DNA of 64,000 nt from contig JAFSIS010000062.1 in assembly GCA_017439665.1 (NCBI GenBank), forward strand, positions 1-64,000. The letters are read 5' to 3'. Every line of letters begins with the position of its first letter. Positions within the stretch are counted from its first letter, which is position 1. This document shows, one piece after another, positions 1 to 8,782 of the stretch. A program made the translations under genes and the position numbers. Source of the stretch: Lachnospiraceae bacterium. GTDB lineage: Bacteria; Bacillota; Clostridia; Lachnospirales; Lachnospiraceae. The notes beneath the pieces are model-generated. The model was not told the origin of the DNA and searched no databases. It was given only the letters and a program-made list of their open reading frames with translations.

Positions 1-81
1 AACCAATCAATTCTATTTTGGCAGGAGATTTTCAAAGGATATTTCTCAGGCTTGTCTGATGATATAGGCCATCTGTGGAAA

Positions 82-101
82 ACCTCCTGCAGTCTGGAGG
101 T
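82..101 (+). promoter_or_regulatory. Hairpin sequestering the Shine-Dalgarno of the first gene
   Basis: The arms ACCTCC and GGAGGT are perfect complements separated by 8 bases. The right arm is the Shine-Dalgarno of the gene that starts at 106, so the folded leader would hide the ribosome site. No regulator is visible; self-limiting translation is inference. Confidence 0.45.
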
Positions 102-105
102 AAAC

Positions 106-1077
106 ATGACAAATCCAAACAATGAAACCAATGCAACTAGAAAACCTGTGGGAGCTTCCCACCACCCCGAAGAGATGGCAGCTGCCAACCGGGAACACAA
201 GAGCACCGTATTCGCCATGCTCTATGAGGACCGGGAACGTTTACTGAGTCTTTATAATGCCCTGAACCACAGCCATTATGAGGATCCCGATGAACTGGTC
301 ATCGTCACCCTTAAGAATGCCATCTACATGGCCATGAAGAATGATGTGGCCTTTGTGCTGGACCACCGTCTGAATCTCTATGAACACCAGTCCACCCCCA
401 ATGCGAACATGCCCTTAAGGGATCTGTTCTATGTTTCCCGGGAATACGAGAAGATGGTGACAAAAAGATCCCTGTATGCGGGCAAAAAGGTGAGTATACC
501 GGCACCCCGTTTTGTGGTCTTTTATAATGGAAGTGAGAAGCAGCCGGAGAGACAGATCTTAAAGCTGTCCGATCTGTATACCATCCGTGAGGATGACCCT
601 ATGCTGGAGCTGAAGGTGGAATTTTTCAACATTAACAAGGGCTTTAACCAGGAGCTGAAGGAAGCCTGCCAGAGCCTGAAGGAATATATGCTCTTTGTGG
701 AGCGGATCAGGGAGTACAGTGACCAGAAAGAGTTGCCATTAAATGAGGCAGTGGACCGGGCAGTAAGGGAATGTATCAAGGAGGGAATCCTGGCAGAGTT
801 TTTAGAGGAGAACCGGAGGGAGGTAGTGTCCATGAGTATATTTGAATATGATGAAGAGAAGGAAATGCGCCTGCTTCGGGAGGCATACCTGGAAGAGGGA
901 TATGAACGTGGAGAAGCAGCCGGAGAACAACGCCGCAAGGAAAAGGATTTGAAGGTTCTGGTCGATTTCATGAAGAAATATCTCCCTGATGCAGAGGCAG
1001 TATTTCAGGAGATAATATCAACTGAGGAATTCAGGGACTGTACCAGGGAACAGATCATGGAATTATACGAGAATTAA
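106..1077 (+). CDS. Rpn-family PD-(D/E)XK nuclease/putative transposase
   Basis: A 323-residue protein resembling the Rpn/PDDEXK_2 recombination-promoting nucleases often annotated as transposases in gut Clostridia. The core lies around residues 70-110: NDVAFVLD followed by YEHQSTPN, the usual D...E-x-(K/Q) pattern of this fold, then MPLRDLFYVSREYEKM. The C-terminus is charged and helical (EEGYERGEAAGEQRRKEKD), also typical. An in-frame ATG exists at 52, but ATG 106 has GGAGG five bases upstream and is preferred. Expected activity is metal-dependent DNA cleavage in the cytoplasm; no terminal repeats are visible, so it is not a defined insertion sequence. It is followed by a strong terminator and stands alone. 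Confidence 0.75.
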   Translation: MTNPNNETNATRKPVGASHHPEEMAAANREHKSTVFAMLYEDRERLLSLYNALNHSHYEDPDELVIVTLKNAIYMAMKNDVAFVLDHRLNLYEHQSTPNANMPLRDLFYVSREYEKMVTKRSLYAGKKVSIPAPRFVVFYNGSEKQPERQILKLSDLYTIREDDPMLELKVEFFNINKGFNQELKEACQSLKEYMLFVERIREYSDQKELPLNEAVDRAVRECIKEGILAEFLEENRREVVSMSIFEYDEEKEMRLLREAYLEEGYERGEAAGEQRRKEKDLKVLVDFMKKYLPDAEAVFQEIISTEEFRDCTREQIMELYEN

Positions 1078-1128
1078 GGCAGAAGGTATTCTTCGAATAG
1101 ATTTGTTTCTTGACAGTTCAATTATGCC

Positions 1129-1160
1129 AAAAGCCCTGGAGAGTGATCCGGGGCTTTTTA
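1129..1160 (+). terminator. Rho-independent terminator after the Rpn-like gene
   Basis: Arms AAAAGCCC and GGGCTTTT with an inner GGA/TCC pairing and a trailing T-run. It lies inside the 5' part of the next open frame, so that frame cannot start at 1110. Confidence 0.8.
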
Positions 1161-1418
1161 TGGTATACCATTAAAAAAACACCAGAATATGAATGGTATA
1201 AACTTGAATTCGGCACTTGCCGAATTCAAGTTTATGTATATGAATGCGAAATTGAAGAAGGTGATATGGCACAAGAGCTTTATGAATTTGAAAATGTATA
1301 TAAGTATTTATCTTTGGAAGAAGTTCAAGCTAAATTCCCGAATAAATATGAAATTTCCTTCAATGATATTCATGTACTGAAGGGGAATAAAATATTCAAT
1401 GTTGATTTTTATGTGTAG
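1161..1418 (+). pseudogene. Fragment of an unidentified acidic protein
   Basis: About 85 codons stay open (EYEWYKLEFGTCR ... IFNVDFYV) but no start codon with a ribosome site exists downstream of the terminator at 1129-1160. The peptide is acidic and aromatic, like the small immunity proteins that follow. An 18-bp perfect palindrome lies within it in frame. I do not recognise a family; it is probably the 3' remnant of an immunity or toxin gene. Confidence 0.35.
1198..1235. repeat. 18-bp perfect inverted repeat with 2-base loop
   Basis: Arms of 18 bases centred on CT at 1216-1217, each containing GAATTCGGCA or its complement. No T-tract follows, so it is not an intrinsic terminator. Only this copy was seen in the window. 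Confidence 0.8.
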
Positions 1419-1551
1419 GTTTTATGACCAACTGCGAAACCAAACCATTATCGTAAAAAAAAATTACAACTATTCAGAGCAGCATATGGCGAAGCAACCA
1501 CATGAGCAAAAGGAAAGCTCTGTAGAAGCGATTCCCGGAATGGGGTTCTGA

Positions 1552-1635
1552 ATAGTTACGGCATATGAAAATACAGGACATGAAGGTTGGCTATCAACTA
1601 CATATCAGGCTTATGTTGAAAACAGGAATGATTAA
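1552..1635 (+). pseudogene. C-terminal remnant, possibly of a polymorphic toxin
   Basis: A 27-codon open stretch reads IVTAYENTGHEGWLSTTYQ and ends at TAA 1633-1635; an in-frame TGA lies directly before it at 1549-1551. The (I/V)VTAY string followed by a short tail resembles the C-termini of secreted nuclease toxins, and it sits directly before an immunity-type gene, the expected toxin-immunity order. No N-terminal part is present. The identification is inference. Confidence 0.3.
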
Positions 1636-1653
1636 AGGAAGGGAGGCTGATCG

Positions 1654-2201
1654 ATGGATCAGATCATTGAGAACTTTAAAAGAATATTTGGAAAAGAAGA
1701 TTTATTTATTCAAGCAACTCCCGTGCAAATGAATAAGTTGGAAAATTTATTGGGAGGTGAAGTCAGCAAGATTATAGATTTTTACAGGGAGCATCAACCG
1801 TATAATATACCCATGTCCAAATCGTATGTACAGTTATTGGACATAGAAAATATGATTTCAGAAAATACTGATGCAGAGCCAGGAAAATATTTGGCAGAGT
1901 TTTTGTTTTTGCTGTAACAGTTGGTGGGAATGTATTATGCATAGATACTAATAATATCCAAAATGGTGATGCAAGTATTTTGATTGCTGATGCAAATTTT
2001 TGTTCATATAATGAAATTCATAAATGTATTGAAATTGGGATCGTTCCAGACGAAGTATTGGAGCAACTTGCAGAAAATGAAATTTTACCCTTAAATTATT
2101 CTAATGTAACTAAGTGCTTGAGAAAGATAGAAGATTCATTTATGGATTTTATGTTAAAACTTTCTAATGACGAGTATGAAGATATAGAAGAATATTTATA
2201 A
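1654..2201 (+). pseudogene. SMI1/KNR4 (SUKH)-like immunity protein, frameshifted
   Basis: Two open segments form one SUKH-like protein: codons 1-87 from ATG 1654 (Shine-Dalgarno AAGGGAGG), ending in YLAEFLFLL, and a second segment in another frame reading FAVTVGGNVLCIDT then ILIADANF, ending EDIEEYL at 2201. The junction is the T-rich run at 1901-1910, so a one-base change splits the gene. SUKH proteins usually neutralise nuclease toxins of contact-dependent or secreted systems. The GG followed by a hydrophobic strand and IDT is the family's usual core. No intact cognate toxin is visible. Either a true pseudogene, a slippage-controlled gene, or an assembly error in a homopolymer. Confidence 0.65.
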
Positions 2202-2216
2202 ACTATATAGAGATAA

Positions 2217-2359
2217 TACCCCGAAGTATTTCAGGAAAGAATGATACCGTCCCTTGTCAAGGGACGGTAGGAACAGAGAATAATTTATTGTGGCATATTA
2301 TTCAGGAATTTGCCCATGCAGGAAATTTGAGTAAGAAGGCAGAATGGATTGAAGAGTAA
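2217..2359 (+). pseudogene. Short coding remnant containing a hairpin repeat
   Basis: An open stretch without a credible start ends NNLLWHIIQEFAHAGN...KKAEWIEE at TAA 2357-2359. It is acidic and helical like neighbouring immunity genes. The hairpin repeat at 2245-2269 lies within it. No family recognised. Confidence 0.25.
2245..2269. repeat. 25-base hairpin repeat, copy 1
   Basis: Perfect 11-bp stem with arms TACCGTCCCTT and AAGGGACGGTA around loop GTC. A near copy lies at 8783-8807 with the same loop and stem length. Both copies are in the accessory stretches. Confidence 0.7.
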
Positions 2360-2452
2360 CTTTGATTTTTTCGGACAAACTTCATTGGATTTTAAATTTA
2401 TGGTTTGTTGGTGATGATGGTCCGGTTGCCAATATTTGAATAAGGAGACACG

Positions 2453-2842
2453 ATGAAAAAAGCAGAATATCTACATCTCTATTTTGAAAATATTCATTTT
2501 CAGGGGAAATTACAATTAACTGCAATTAGGATGATTGCAGAAGAAAAGGGACAGGGTGCAGAATATATGTCCTGTTCTTATGATCGTAATGATGAAGACT
2601 ATAAAGAAGGGTATGTAACATTATATTTTTGGAAACCGGCTGTTGGTGAAGATACCATGATTCATGTGGATAATTTGACATTTTTCAATAAGTTAGCAGA
2701 AGTATGTGAGATAGATTGTGAAAAATACCCTGAGCATAGGCATATTTTGGATGAATATCTAAAAACAATTAAAAGAGAGTTGTTTCAGGTAATTTTGGAC
2801 AACCATAATATTGATATTTGGGAGATCAGCCATGATCAATAA
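2453..2842 (+). CDS. Putative immunity-type protein, family not recognised
   Basis: A 129-residue acidic protein with a clear ribosome site (AAGGAGACACG before ATG). It has alternating strands and helices (YLHLYFENIHFQG at the start, GYVTLYFWKP near residue 45), no signal peptide and no membrane segment. Its stop codon overlaps the start of the next gene (ATGATCAATAA), so the two are translationally coupled. Position among SMI1 and Imm7 genes suggests a cytoplasmic toxin-neutralising role; that is context inference only. Confidence 0.6.
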   Translation: MKKAEYLHLYFENIHFQGKLQLTAIRMIAEEKGQGAEYMSCSYDRNDEDYKEGYVTLYFWKPAVGEDTMIHVDNLTFFNKLAEVCEIDCEKYPEHRHILDEYLKTIKRELFQVILDNHNIDIWEISHDQ

Positions 2843-3155
2843 CAAAGAAGTCGAAAAGATTATTAAAGAGCGGATAGAAATGCACCCGGATGACCCGCGT
2901 ATTATAGAAAAATGGAATGAGTTAGCGCGAATTTTTGTTCAAGATGAAGAAGATACAATAGCATACTTAAATGATTGTAATAGGGAAAATATAAATTGGA
3001 TCAGTGAAATATTTGAAGATATTTCAGAACAATTACAAAGTGACAGATTCATTGAATACATAAATCAGCTAAGTATTAAATTTCCGGAATTAGATTTAGA
3101 ACAAGATATTTTATATGCAAAAGAAGTCATGGAATATTCCAACTGTGTCCGGTAG
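2832..3155 (+). CDS. Small acidic helical protein, putative immunity
   Basis: 107 residues from ATG 2832 (MINNKEVEKIIKERIE), preceded by GGGAG in the end of the upstream gene; an earlier in-frame start at 2811 lacks a ribosome site. It is nearly all helical and acidic (DEEDTIAYLNDCN, EIFEDISEQLQ), without signal or membrane segment. It overlaps the previous gene by 11 bases, so both are likely made together. No family recognised; the neighbourhood suggests an immunity or accessory role. Confidence 0.55.
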   Translation: MINNKEVEKIIKERIEMHPDDPRIIEKWNELARIFVQDEEDTIAYLNDCNRENINWISEIFEDISEQLQSDRFIEYINQLSIKFPELDLEQDILYAKEVMEYSNCVR

Positions 3156-3226
3156 TAGGTAAGCAGCATGGCCAGTACAGTGAATATAAATCAACTGGCG
3201 GAAAATGTTAAGAACGGAGTAGAGCA

Positions 3227-3602
3227 ATGAATTTAACGATGCTGATCATTCAGGGAGATCATGAGTATGAAAAACTTCACAATGTTGAGGAAAAAAAGAT
3301 AATTCGTATACAATCTTTTTATGTATGCGAGATATTTTTGGCCTGTCTTTCCAAAATAGATATTGATGGAAATAACAAATTGACGATTTTTTTCAAAAAG
3401 AAGCCGGAAGATGAATAAGTATATGTGTAGTAAGGCGTTTGAAGTTTCATGGTATTATGTTGATGAAGCGTGTTTGGAAGAGGTGAAAAAGTTAAAAGAA
3501 GATGAAAGGGGAGAATATTACCTTTCTGTACTGGTAGAAGTGTTGAAAAGAATTGCCAGATTGAATGGAAGAGTTTATGGAAATAATAAAGGACAATATT
3601 GA
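3227..3602 (+). pseudogene. Two overlapping open frames, probably one broken immunity gene
   Basis: The first segment starts at ATG 3227 (MNLTMLIIQGDHEYEK ... FFKKKPEDE, stop 3416-3418). The second frame reads MCSKAFEVSWYYVDEACLEEVKKL and runs to 3602. The second segment has no ribosome site of its own and its frame is open back to 3384, so the simplest reading is a single roughly 120-residue gene with a frameshift near the A/T-rich run at 3387-3399. Two genes overlapping ATGA-style remain possible. No family recognised. Confidence 0.4.
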
Positions 3603-3950
3603 AAAAGTATTGATGGAAACAAATTATGTATATCAAAAGAAATATTCAGATAATAAATTGAATTGTTTATATAATTATTGGTATTTTTTTATGAATATGA
3701 GGAAGAGCTAAAAGCTGCAAGAAGTATATGCCTGGAAACTATTTTATATAGTAAATATTATTGGTTTTCACGTTTGGCAGAAAGGTTTTATGAGGTATAT
3801 GGATTTGATGCAGGTATAGAACAACAACAATCTATGATACTGGAGGAAATAGATCAAAGATTAGATAATGTGGATTGGAATTATGTTGAAACACTAGCGC
3901 ACGAAAAAATACAGTTATATTTACTATATAATGAAAAGCGCCCATCCTGA
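3577..3950 (+). pseudogene. Helical immunity-like gene split at a T7 run
   Basis: From ATG 3577 the frame reads MEIIKDNIEKVLMETNYVY...LYNYWYFF and hits a stop at 3709; a one-base shift in the seven-T run at 3684-3690 continues as FYEYEEELKAARSICLETIL through LYLLYNEKRPS to 3950. The second frame has no ATG or ribosome site, so both parts were one protein of about 124 residues. It is acidic and mostly helical, with no known domain that I can name. This is the second homopolymer break in the cluster. Confidence 0.5.
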
Positions 3951-3989
3951 TACCAAATTCGGCAGGAGCGAGTCAGGAGGACTAAAAAT

Positions 3990-4376
3990 ATGGTGGAGAT
4001 GCATGGATGGATAACCATAAGAGAATCTTATGAAGTGACAGATGAAGAAAATTTTGGCGAGATATTAGAGTTGATCGATATTGAAATAAAAAAATTGAAT
4101 CATTGTGATCCGCAGATCGTATGGAGAAATGGGGAATGTTTCATTGAACTACTGGCTTGCACTAATCATATGTCATTAGATATCAGAGAATTGATTTCCT
4201 TCTTTGATATAGTCGGTAAAGTGGCAAAAGGAAGTTATGGTTTGCTTTATGTGCATAATGATGAAGATAAAGATAATCATAATTCTTTTGTGGTACATAG
4301 ATTAGCACGAGGAAAAGTAGAAATCTATCAAGATACTTTGTTGTCTCCGATAGTTCCTGTCATAGAGGATAGGTGA
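3990..4376 (+). CDS. Imm7-family immunity protein
   Basis: A 128-residue protein starting MVEMHGWITIRESYE, which matches the hallmark N-terminus of Imm7 proteins, single-domain antidotes to polymorphic toxins. The rest is mixed alpha/beta (DPQIVWRNGECFIELL, GSYGLLYVHNDED) without signal peptide. The start is supported by AGGAGG at 3976-3981. Upstream is only the end of the previous broken gene; no cognate toxin remains, so it acts as an orphan immunity gene. Family assignment rests on recognition of the N-terminal motif and length. Confidence 0.65.
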   Translation: MVEMHGWITIRESYEVTDEENFGEILELIDIEIKKLNHCDPQIVWRNGECFIELLACTNHMSLDIRELISFFDIVGKVAKGSYGLLYVHNDEDKDNHNSFVVHRLARGKVEIYQDTLLSPIVPVIEDR

Positions 4377-4416
4377 CACTAACTCTATTTAATTATGCCC
4401 CCACTTAAGGATAATC

Positions 4417-4602
4417 AACTATCTGAAAAATCAACAGCAGTATACTGATTACATCGGATCACACAATGACATATGCTTATTGCAGGATAATGAAGGCCTG
4501 GCCCCGGATGCAGTGCAAACAGGGGTAAGCAAGGACGCATTTGGAGACCTGGCGCTGGAGATTTCCCCAATAAGAAAGAAGTTATATGATGAAAAAATAT
4601 AA
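4417..4602 (+). other. Orphan coding fragment with higher GC
   Basis: An open stretch of about 60 codons (NYLKNQQQYTDYIGSHND ... LALEISPIRKKLYDEKI) lacks a start with a ribosome site and overlaps the next gene's start. Its middle is richer in G and C than its surroundings, suggesting a piece of another gene. No family recognised. Confidence 0.3.
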
Positions 4603-5098
4603 TATTGATATGCAAAAAAAGAAACTTTTAGATAAGCTGGGAGCTAAAAGTTCATTATTTGCAATTAGAAGCGAAGAGGATAACGTTGTAGCGACTTATT
4701 TACCCTATGATTTGGAGTTTGTATATATTCCGGAGGGAGTATATAATAAGGGACTTTCAGCTAAGGAGAAACAACAGGCCAGAGAAATTAATGAAGATAT
4801 TATTTTTGAAAAGACCGGGATGGAGGTAAAGAAAGGGATTTTCGTAGCAGATATTTTGGTTACAAGGACACCCATTTTGAATTCCTTTGTACAAAAGTAT
4901 GTGGACTTCCAATTTTATGAGGGAGAAGGAAAATTTGCGGCTTATCTTAAAAAAGAGGAGGTTGACTCATTATGTATGGAATTAAACTTGAGATTACCAA
5001 CAGAAATTGAGTGGGAATACTTCGTCCGAGATGGTAGTGAAGATTTATTTGCATTTGGAAAGCACTTGCCAAACAACGCGGAATTAGAAAAATACTAA
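4586..5098 (+). pseudogene. Truncated formylglycine-generating-enzyme (SUMF1)-like protein
   Basis: 170 residues. The segment FVYIPEGVY near residue 46 and the string LRLPTEIEWEYFVRDG near residues 143-158, followed by LFAFGKHLPNN, match the FGE-sulfatase/SUMF1 fold, in which RLPTEAEWEYAARGG is the signature. Intact members are 230-300 residues and continue with the conserved C-terminal half carrying the active-site cysteines; here the frame stops right after the signature, so the protein is a truncated, probably inactive remnant. Membership of the immunity-like array is by position only. Confidence 0.6.
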
Positions 5099-5281
5099 TG
5101 ATGTTATCGTTCAAAATGCGGTGGTTTCTATATATAGTAGCTATTGCCGAATGAGGCAGTTTACGCAGTTGATTGCCACTGAAAACTAAGCTTATAAAAT
5201 AATTGATATACGCTTTGTAATATGATCCAGTAAAACAACATAAAAGATCATACAAACCAATTTAATAATCTTTTTAGAATC

Positions 5282-5318
5282 TGCAAACCCTGTAAATACA
5301 GAGGTTTGCAAATTTTTT
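5282..5318 (+). terminator. Intrinsic terminator upstream of clpB
   Basis: Stem TGCAAACC/GGTTTGCA with inner CTGT/ACAG and a following run of seven T. It separates the accessory stretch from clpB transcription. Confidence 0.8.
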
Positions 5319-5327
5319 TGAAAATTG

Positions 5328-5354
5328 TTAGCACTCTATCTTGACGAGTGCTAA
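5328..5354 (+). promoter_or_regulatory. CIRCE operator (HrcA) of clpB
   Basis: A perfect CIRCE: TTAGCACTC, nine bases, GAGTGCTAA. HrcA binds this operator and represses heat-shock genes. The -35 hexamer of the clpB promoter lies inside it, so repressor binding would occlude RNA polymerase directly. Confidence 0.95.
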
Positions 5355-5369
5355 TTTTGGTGCTATAAC
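5341..5369 (+). promoter_or_regulatory. sigma-A promoter of clpB
   Basis: TTGACG, 17-base spacer, TATAAC. The -35 starts in the CIRCE spacer and overlaps its right arm. Confidence 0.85.
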
Positions 5370-5414
5370 AAAATTACAGGGACAATATAACAGAACAAAC
5401 AAGGGAGGTAAGTT

Positions 5415-8006
5415 ATGAACATTTCAAAATTTACGCAGAAATCCATGCAGGCAGTGGAAGGCTGTGAGAAGCTTGCCTATGAGTATGGAAATCAGGAGAT
5501 TGAGCAGGAGCATCTGCTCTACAGTCTCCTTACTTTGGAGGACAGCCTGATCTTAAAGCTGATCGAGAAGATGGAGATTCAGAAGGAGCATTTTGTTAAC
5601 CGCTGTGAACAGGCACTGGCAAAAAGGGTTAAGGTTCAGGGTGGTCAGGTCTATATTGGCAAGGACCTGAACAAGGTACTGATCAGTGCCGAGGACGAGG
5701 CCAAGCAGATGGGGGATGAATATGTATCAGTAGAGCATCTGTTTTTGTCTATGATCAGGCATCCCAACCGGGAGATCAAGGCTCTTTTTCAGGAGTATGG
5801 TATTACCAGGGAGCGGTTTTTACAGGCTCTTTCCACAGTAAGAGGCAACCAGAGAGTTACCAGTGACAACCCGGAAGCTACCTATGATACTTTGGAAAAA
5901 TACGGTCAGGATTTGGTAGAGAAGGCGAAGAATGAGAAGCTGGATCCGGTTATCGGCCGGGATCATGAGATCCGGAATCTGATCCGTATTTTATCCCGTA
6001 AGACGAAAAACAATCCGGTGCTCATCGGTGAGCCCGGTGTGGGTAAGACCGCCGTAGTGGAAGGACTGGCCCAGAGGATCGTCCGGGGAGACGTACCCGG
6101 AGGATTGAAGGACAAGAAGATTTTTGCCCTGGATATGGGTGCCCTGGTGGCCGGGGCCAAATACCGGGGTGAGTTTGAAGAACGTCTGAAGGCGGTGCTG
6201 GAGGATGTGAAGAGCAGTGAGGGGCAGATCATTCTGTTCATTGATGAGCTGCATACCATCGTCGGTGCGGGAAAAACTGACGGTGCCCTGGATGCAGGAA
6301 ATATGCTAAAGCCCATGCTGGCAAGAGGTGAGCTTCACTGTATCGGCGCAACTACGCTGGATGAGTACCGCCAGTATATTGAAAAGGATGCGGCCCTGGA
6401 ACGGCGGTTCCAGCCGGTAATGGTAGCAGAGCCTACGTTAGAGTATACCATCTCCAACCTTCGTGGCCTGAAGGAGCGCTACGAGGTTTATCACGGGGTA
6501 AAAATTCTGGATAATGCACTGGTCAGTGCGGCAGTGCTGTCCAACCGCTATATCTCCGATCGTTTTTTACCGGATAAGGCTATTGACCTGGTAGATGAGG
6601 CCTGTGCCCTGATCAAGACGGAGCTGGATTCCATGCCCACAGAGGTGGACGAGCTGCGCCGCCGGGTCATGCAGATGGAAATTGAAGAAGCGGCTTTGAA
6701 AAAAGAAGAAGACCGGTTAAGTCAGGAGCGTCTGGAAAATCTCCAGAAGGAGCTGGCAGAGCTTAAAGGAGAGCTGAACAACCGTACTGCACAGTGGGAA
6801 AATGAAAAGGCTTCTGTGGAAAAGCTGTCCCATCTCAGGGAAGAGATCGAAGCCATGAACAGCCAGATTCAGATTGCCCAGAGAGAAGGAGACTATGAGA
6901 AGGCAGCGGAACTTAGTTACGGAAAATTACCGGAGCTGAAAAAGCAGCTGGAAATAGAGGAAGAGCAGGTGAGATCCAGAGAGCTGACTCTGGTTCATGA
7001 AAGTGTATCTGAAGAGGAAATCGGAAAGATCGTTTCCCGATGGACCGGTATACCCGTATCCAAGCTGACGGAAAGTGAACGCAACAAGACCCTGCATCTG
7101 GATGAGGAGCTGCACAAGCGTGTAGTGGGGCAGGAAGAAGGGGTATCTCTGGTAACAGAGGCCATTATCCGTTCCAAGGCGGGGATCAAGGATCCGGCAA
7201 AGCCCATAGGTTCTTTCCTCTTTTTAGGCCCTACCGGTGTGGGTAAGACGGAGCTGGCAAAGGCTCTGGCAGCAGCCCTCTTTGATGATGAAAGCAATAT
7301 GGTTCGTATCGATATGAGTGAATATATGGAGAAGCATTCCGTAGCCAGACTGATCGGAGCGCCTCCTGGCTATGTGGGTTATGAAGAGGGCGGCCAGTTG
7401 ACCGAAGCAGTCCGCAGAAAGCCCTATGCAGTGGTACTATTTGACGAGATCGAAAAGGCCCATCCGGACGTATTCAACGTACTTTTACAGGTGTTGGATG
7501 ATGGACGGATCACGGATTCCCAGGGTAGGACGGTGGATTTCAAAAATACCATTCTGATCATGACTTCCAATATCGGTGCACATTATCTTCTGGAGGGAAT
7601 CACGGAGTTCGGTGATATTAAGGAGGAGGTAAAGGAGGCGGTGATGAATGAGCTGAAGTTGCATTTCAGACCGGAATTTCTGAATCGTCTGGATGAGACC
7701 ATTCTGTTTAAGCCTCTGACCCGTCAGGATATCGGCCACATCATTCATCTGATCGTGGCAGAATTGAATAAGAGACTTTCCGAAAGGGAGGTATCCATTC
7801 AGATTACGCCTGCAGCCGAGGCCCTCATCGTGGAAGAAGGCTATGATCCGGTTTATGGGGCAAGACCTTTGAAGCGGTACGTGCAAAGAAATGTGGAAAC
7901 CCTTGCCGCCAGGCTGATCCTGGAGGATAGGGTGGCAGCAGGAGATATTATCCTCATCGACGTGGATGAAACGGGCGAAAAGCTTTTGGCAACCACTGGA
8001 AAGTAG
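5415..8006 (+). CDS. clpB: ATP-dependent disaggregase ClpB
   Basis: 863 residues, the usual ClpB length. ClpB is a hexameric AAA+ machine that, with DnaK, threads and resolves cytoplasmic aggregates. The N-domain covers about residues 1-145; NBD1 has Walker A GEPGVGKT (205-212) and Walker B ILFIDELH (about 273-280); the coiled-coil middle domain spans about 405-530 (heptad-rich, [19 protein letters not shown]); NBD2 has Walker A GPTGVGKT (605-612) and [12 protein letters not shown]. The middle domain's length separates it from ClpA and ClpC, and there is no ClpP-binding loop. Start ATG has GGGAGG upstream. Control is by HrcA through the CIRCE at 5328, an operon of its own. Confidence 0.97.
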   Translation: MNISKFTQKSMQAVEGCEKLAYEYGNQEIEQEHLLYSLLTLEDSLILKLIEKMEIQKEHFVNRCEQALAKRVKVQGGQVYIGKDLNKVLISAEDEAKQMGDEYVSVEHLFLSMIRHPNREIKALFQEYGITRERFLQALSTVRGNQRVTSDNPEATYDTLEKYGQDLVEKAKNEKLDPVIGRDHEIRNLIRILSRKTKNNPVLIGEPGVGKTAVVEGLAQRIVRGDVPGGLKDKKIFALDMGALVAGAKYRGEFEERLKAVLEDVKSSEGQIILFIDELHTIVGAGKTDGALDAGNMLKPMLARGELHCIGATTLDEYRQYIEKDAALERRFQPVMVAEPTLEYTISNLRGLKERYEVYHGVKILDNALVSAAVLSNRYISDRFLPDKAIDLVDEACALIKTELDSMPTEVDELRRRVMQMEIEEAALKKEEDRLSQERLENLQKELAELKGELNNRTAQWENEKASVEKLSHLREEIEAMNSQIQIAQREGDYEKAAELSYGKLPELKKQLEIEEEQVRSRELTLVHESVSEEEIGKIVSRWTGIPVSKLTESERNKTLHLDEELHKRVVGQEEGVSLVTEAIIRSKAGIKDPAKPIGSFLFLGPTGVGKTELAKALAAALFDDESNMVRIDMSEYMEKHSVARLIGAPPGYVGYEEGGQLTEAVRRKPYAVVLFDEIEKAHPDVFNVLLQVLDDGRITDSQGRTVDFKNTILIMTSNIGAHYLLEGITEFGDIKEEVKEAVMNELKLHFRPEFLNRLDETILFKPLTRQDIGHIIHLIVAELNKRLSEREVSIQITPAAEALIVEEGYDPVYGARPLKRYVQRNVETLAARLILEDRVAAGDIILIDVDETGEKLLATTGK

Positions 8007-8020
8007 AAAACGAAAAGGAG

Positions 8021-8063
8021 GGGCTGACGTAAAATCTCTTTTTTAAGAATTTTGCAGAAGCCC
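8021..8063 (+). terminator. Imperfect hairpin after clpB
   Basis: GGGCT/AGCCC and AAAAT/ATTTT pair around a T-rich loop just after the clpB stop. The following T-tract is weak, so terminator function is uncertain. Confidence 0.35.
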
Positions 8064-8135
8064 TTCCTTATGTCTTTTTTTCTTAGAATAGTGTTACTAA
8101 AATCCGTGCAATGCACAAAAATAAGGAGTGATACT

Positions 8136-8279
8136 TTGGAGATTATGGTTACAATCAAATATCTGCCCGGAAAAGAGGAAAAGGTCAGCCTCCCGGCTGA
8201 AGGGACTCCCATACACAATAGACAACCCCCTGTTCATCATACGCTATGTAGTAGTAATGGTCTAAATGGTCTGGCATGA
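8136..8279 (+). pseudogene. 5' end of a truncated gene (TTG start)
   Basis: AAGGAG at 8122-8127 stands seven to eight bases before a TTG codon that opens MEIMVTIKYLPGKEEKVSLPAEG. After about residue 24 the sequence becomes AT-rich, loses protein character and overlaps the 3' end of a gene on the other strand. I read it as the 5' stub of a gene cut by the accessory island that begins near 8205. Family unknown. Confidence 0.4.
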
Positions 8280-8613
8280 TTGGGCCATTATCCGTGTATA
8301 TATAATAGGCAACCTGACCTTTTTGGCCTGCTGTTATTTTTCCCAAATCAAACTCGCCATACTTTTGTTCAATCGTATAAATATTGCTTCCTAATATAGC
8401 CCAATCATTGTATTTGTAGTAAGTGGAATGTGAGGACACATACAAAACAGTGGCCACAAGTAAAAGAAAATTGATACCCGCTGACACAACTACAGCCTTA
8501 TTGATATTTTTTCTGGCTTTTTGTATCATAAGCAAAATTGCACAAATGATAATTCCAACTATCAGCAAAAACGATATGAAAAATATTCCTATAGCAAAAT
8601 ACCATGGATTCAT
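8185..8613 (-). CDS. Small two-helix membrane protein, unknown function
   Basis: 142 residues. Two membrane helices: WYFAIGIFFISFLLIVGIII near residues 4-30 and AVVVSAGINFLLLVATVLYV near residues 40-60, then a 75-residue soluble, probably extracellular region (IYTIEQKYGEFDLG, YYIAYDEQGVVYCVWE). The start has AGGGGA upstream on the minus strand. It lies at the left edge of the accessory island, oriented toward clpB, with no partner gene. I recognise no family. Confidence 0.55.
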   Translation of the reverse strand: MNPWYFAIGIFFISFLLIVGIIICAILLMIQKARKNINKAVVVSAGINFLLLVATVLYVSSHSTYYKYNDWAILGSNIYTIEQKYGEFDLGKITAGQKGQVAYYIYTDNGPIMPDHLDHYYYIAYDEQGVVYCVWESLQPGG

Positions 8614-8782
8614 TTCTCAAATTTCCCCTTCTGTAAAATTTTTGTTCCCTTCACTTCCAATGCAATAACATCAAATCTTCCGTTTTGTTTTCGTTGGAGA
8701 AATTATAGCACAAAGGCATAAATGTTTCCACTGTTTCCGTTTCATCATGGATGGGAGTGACAGTCCATTTGCATACTTAATG

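Noticed and set aside
1205..1230. Cloning-adaptor contamination suggested by GAATTCGGCAC
   Set aside because: The resemblance to library adaptors is partial, the sequence is palindromic and the frame stays open through it; only raw reads could settle it.
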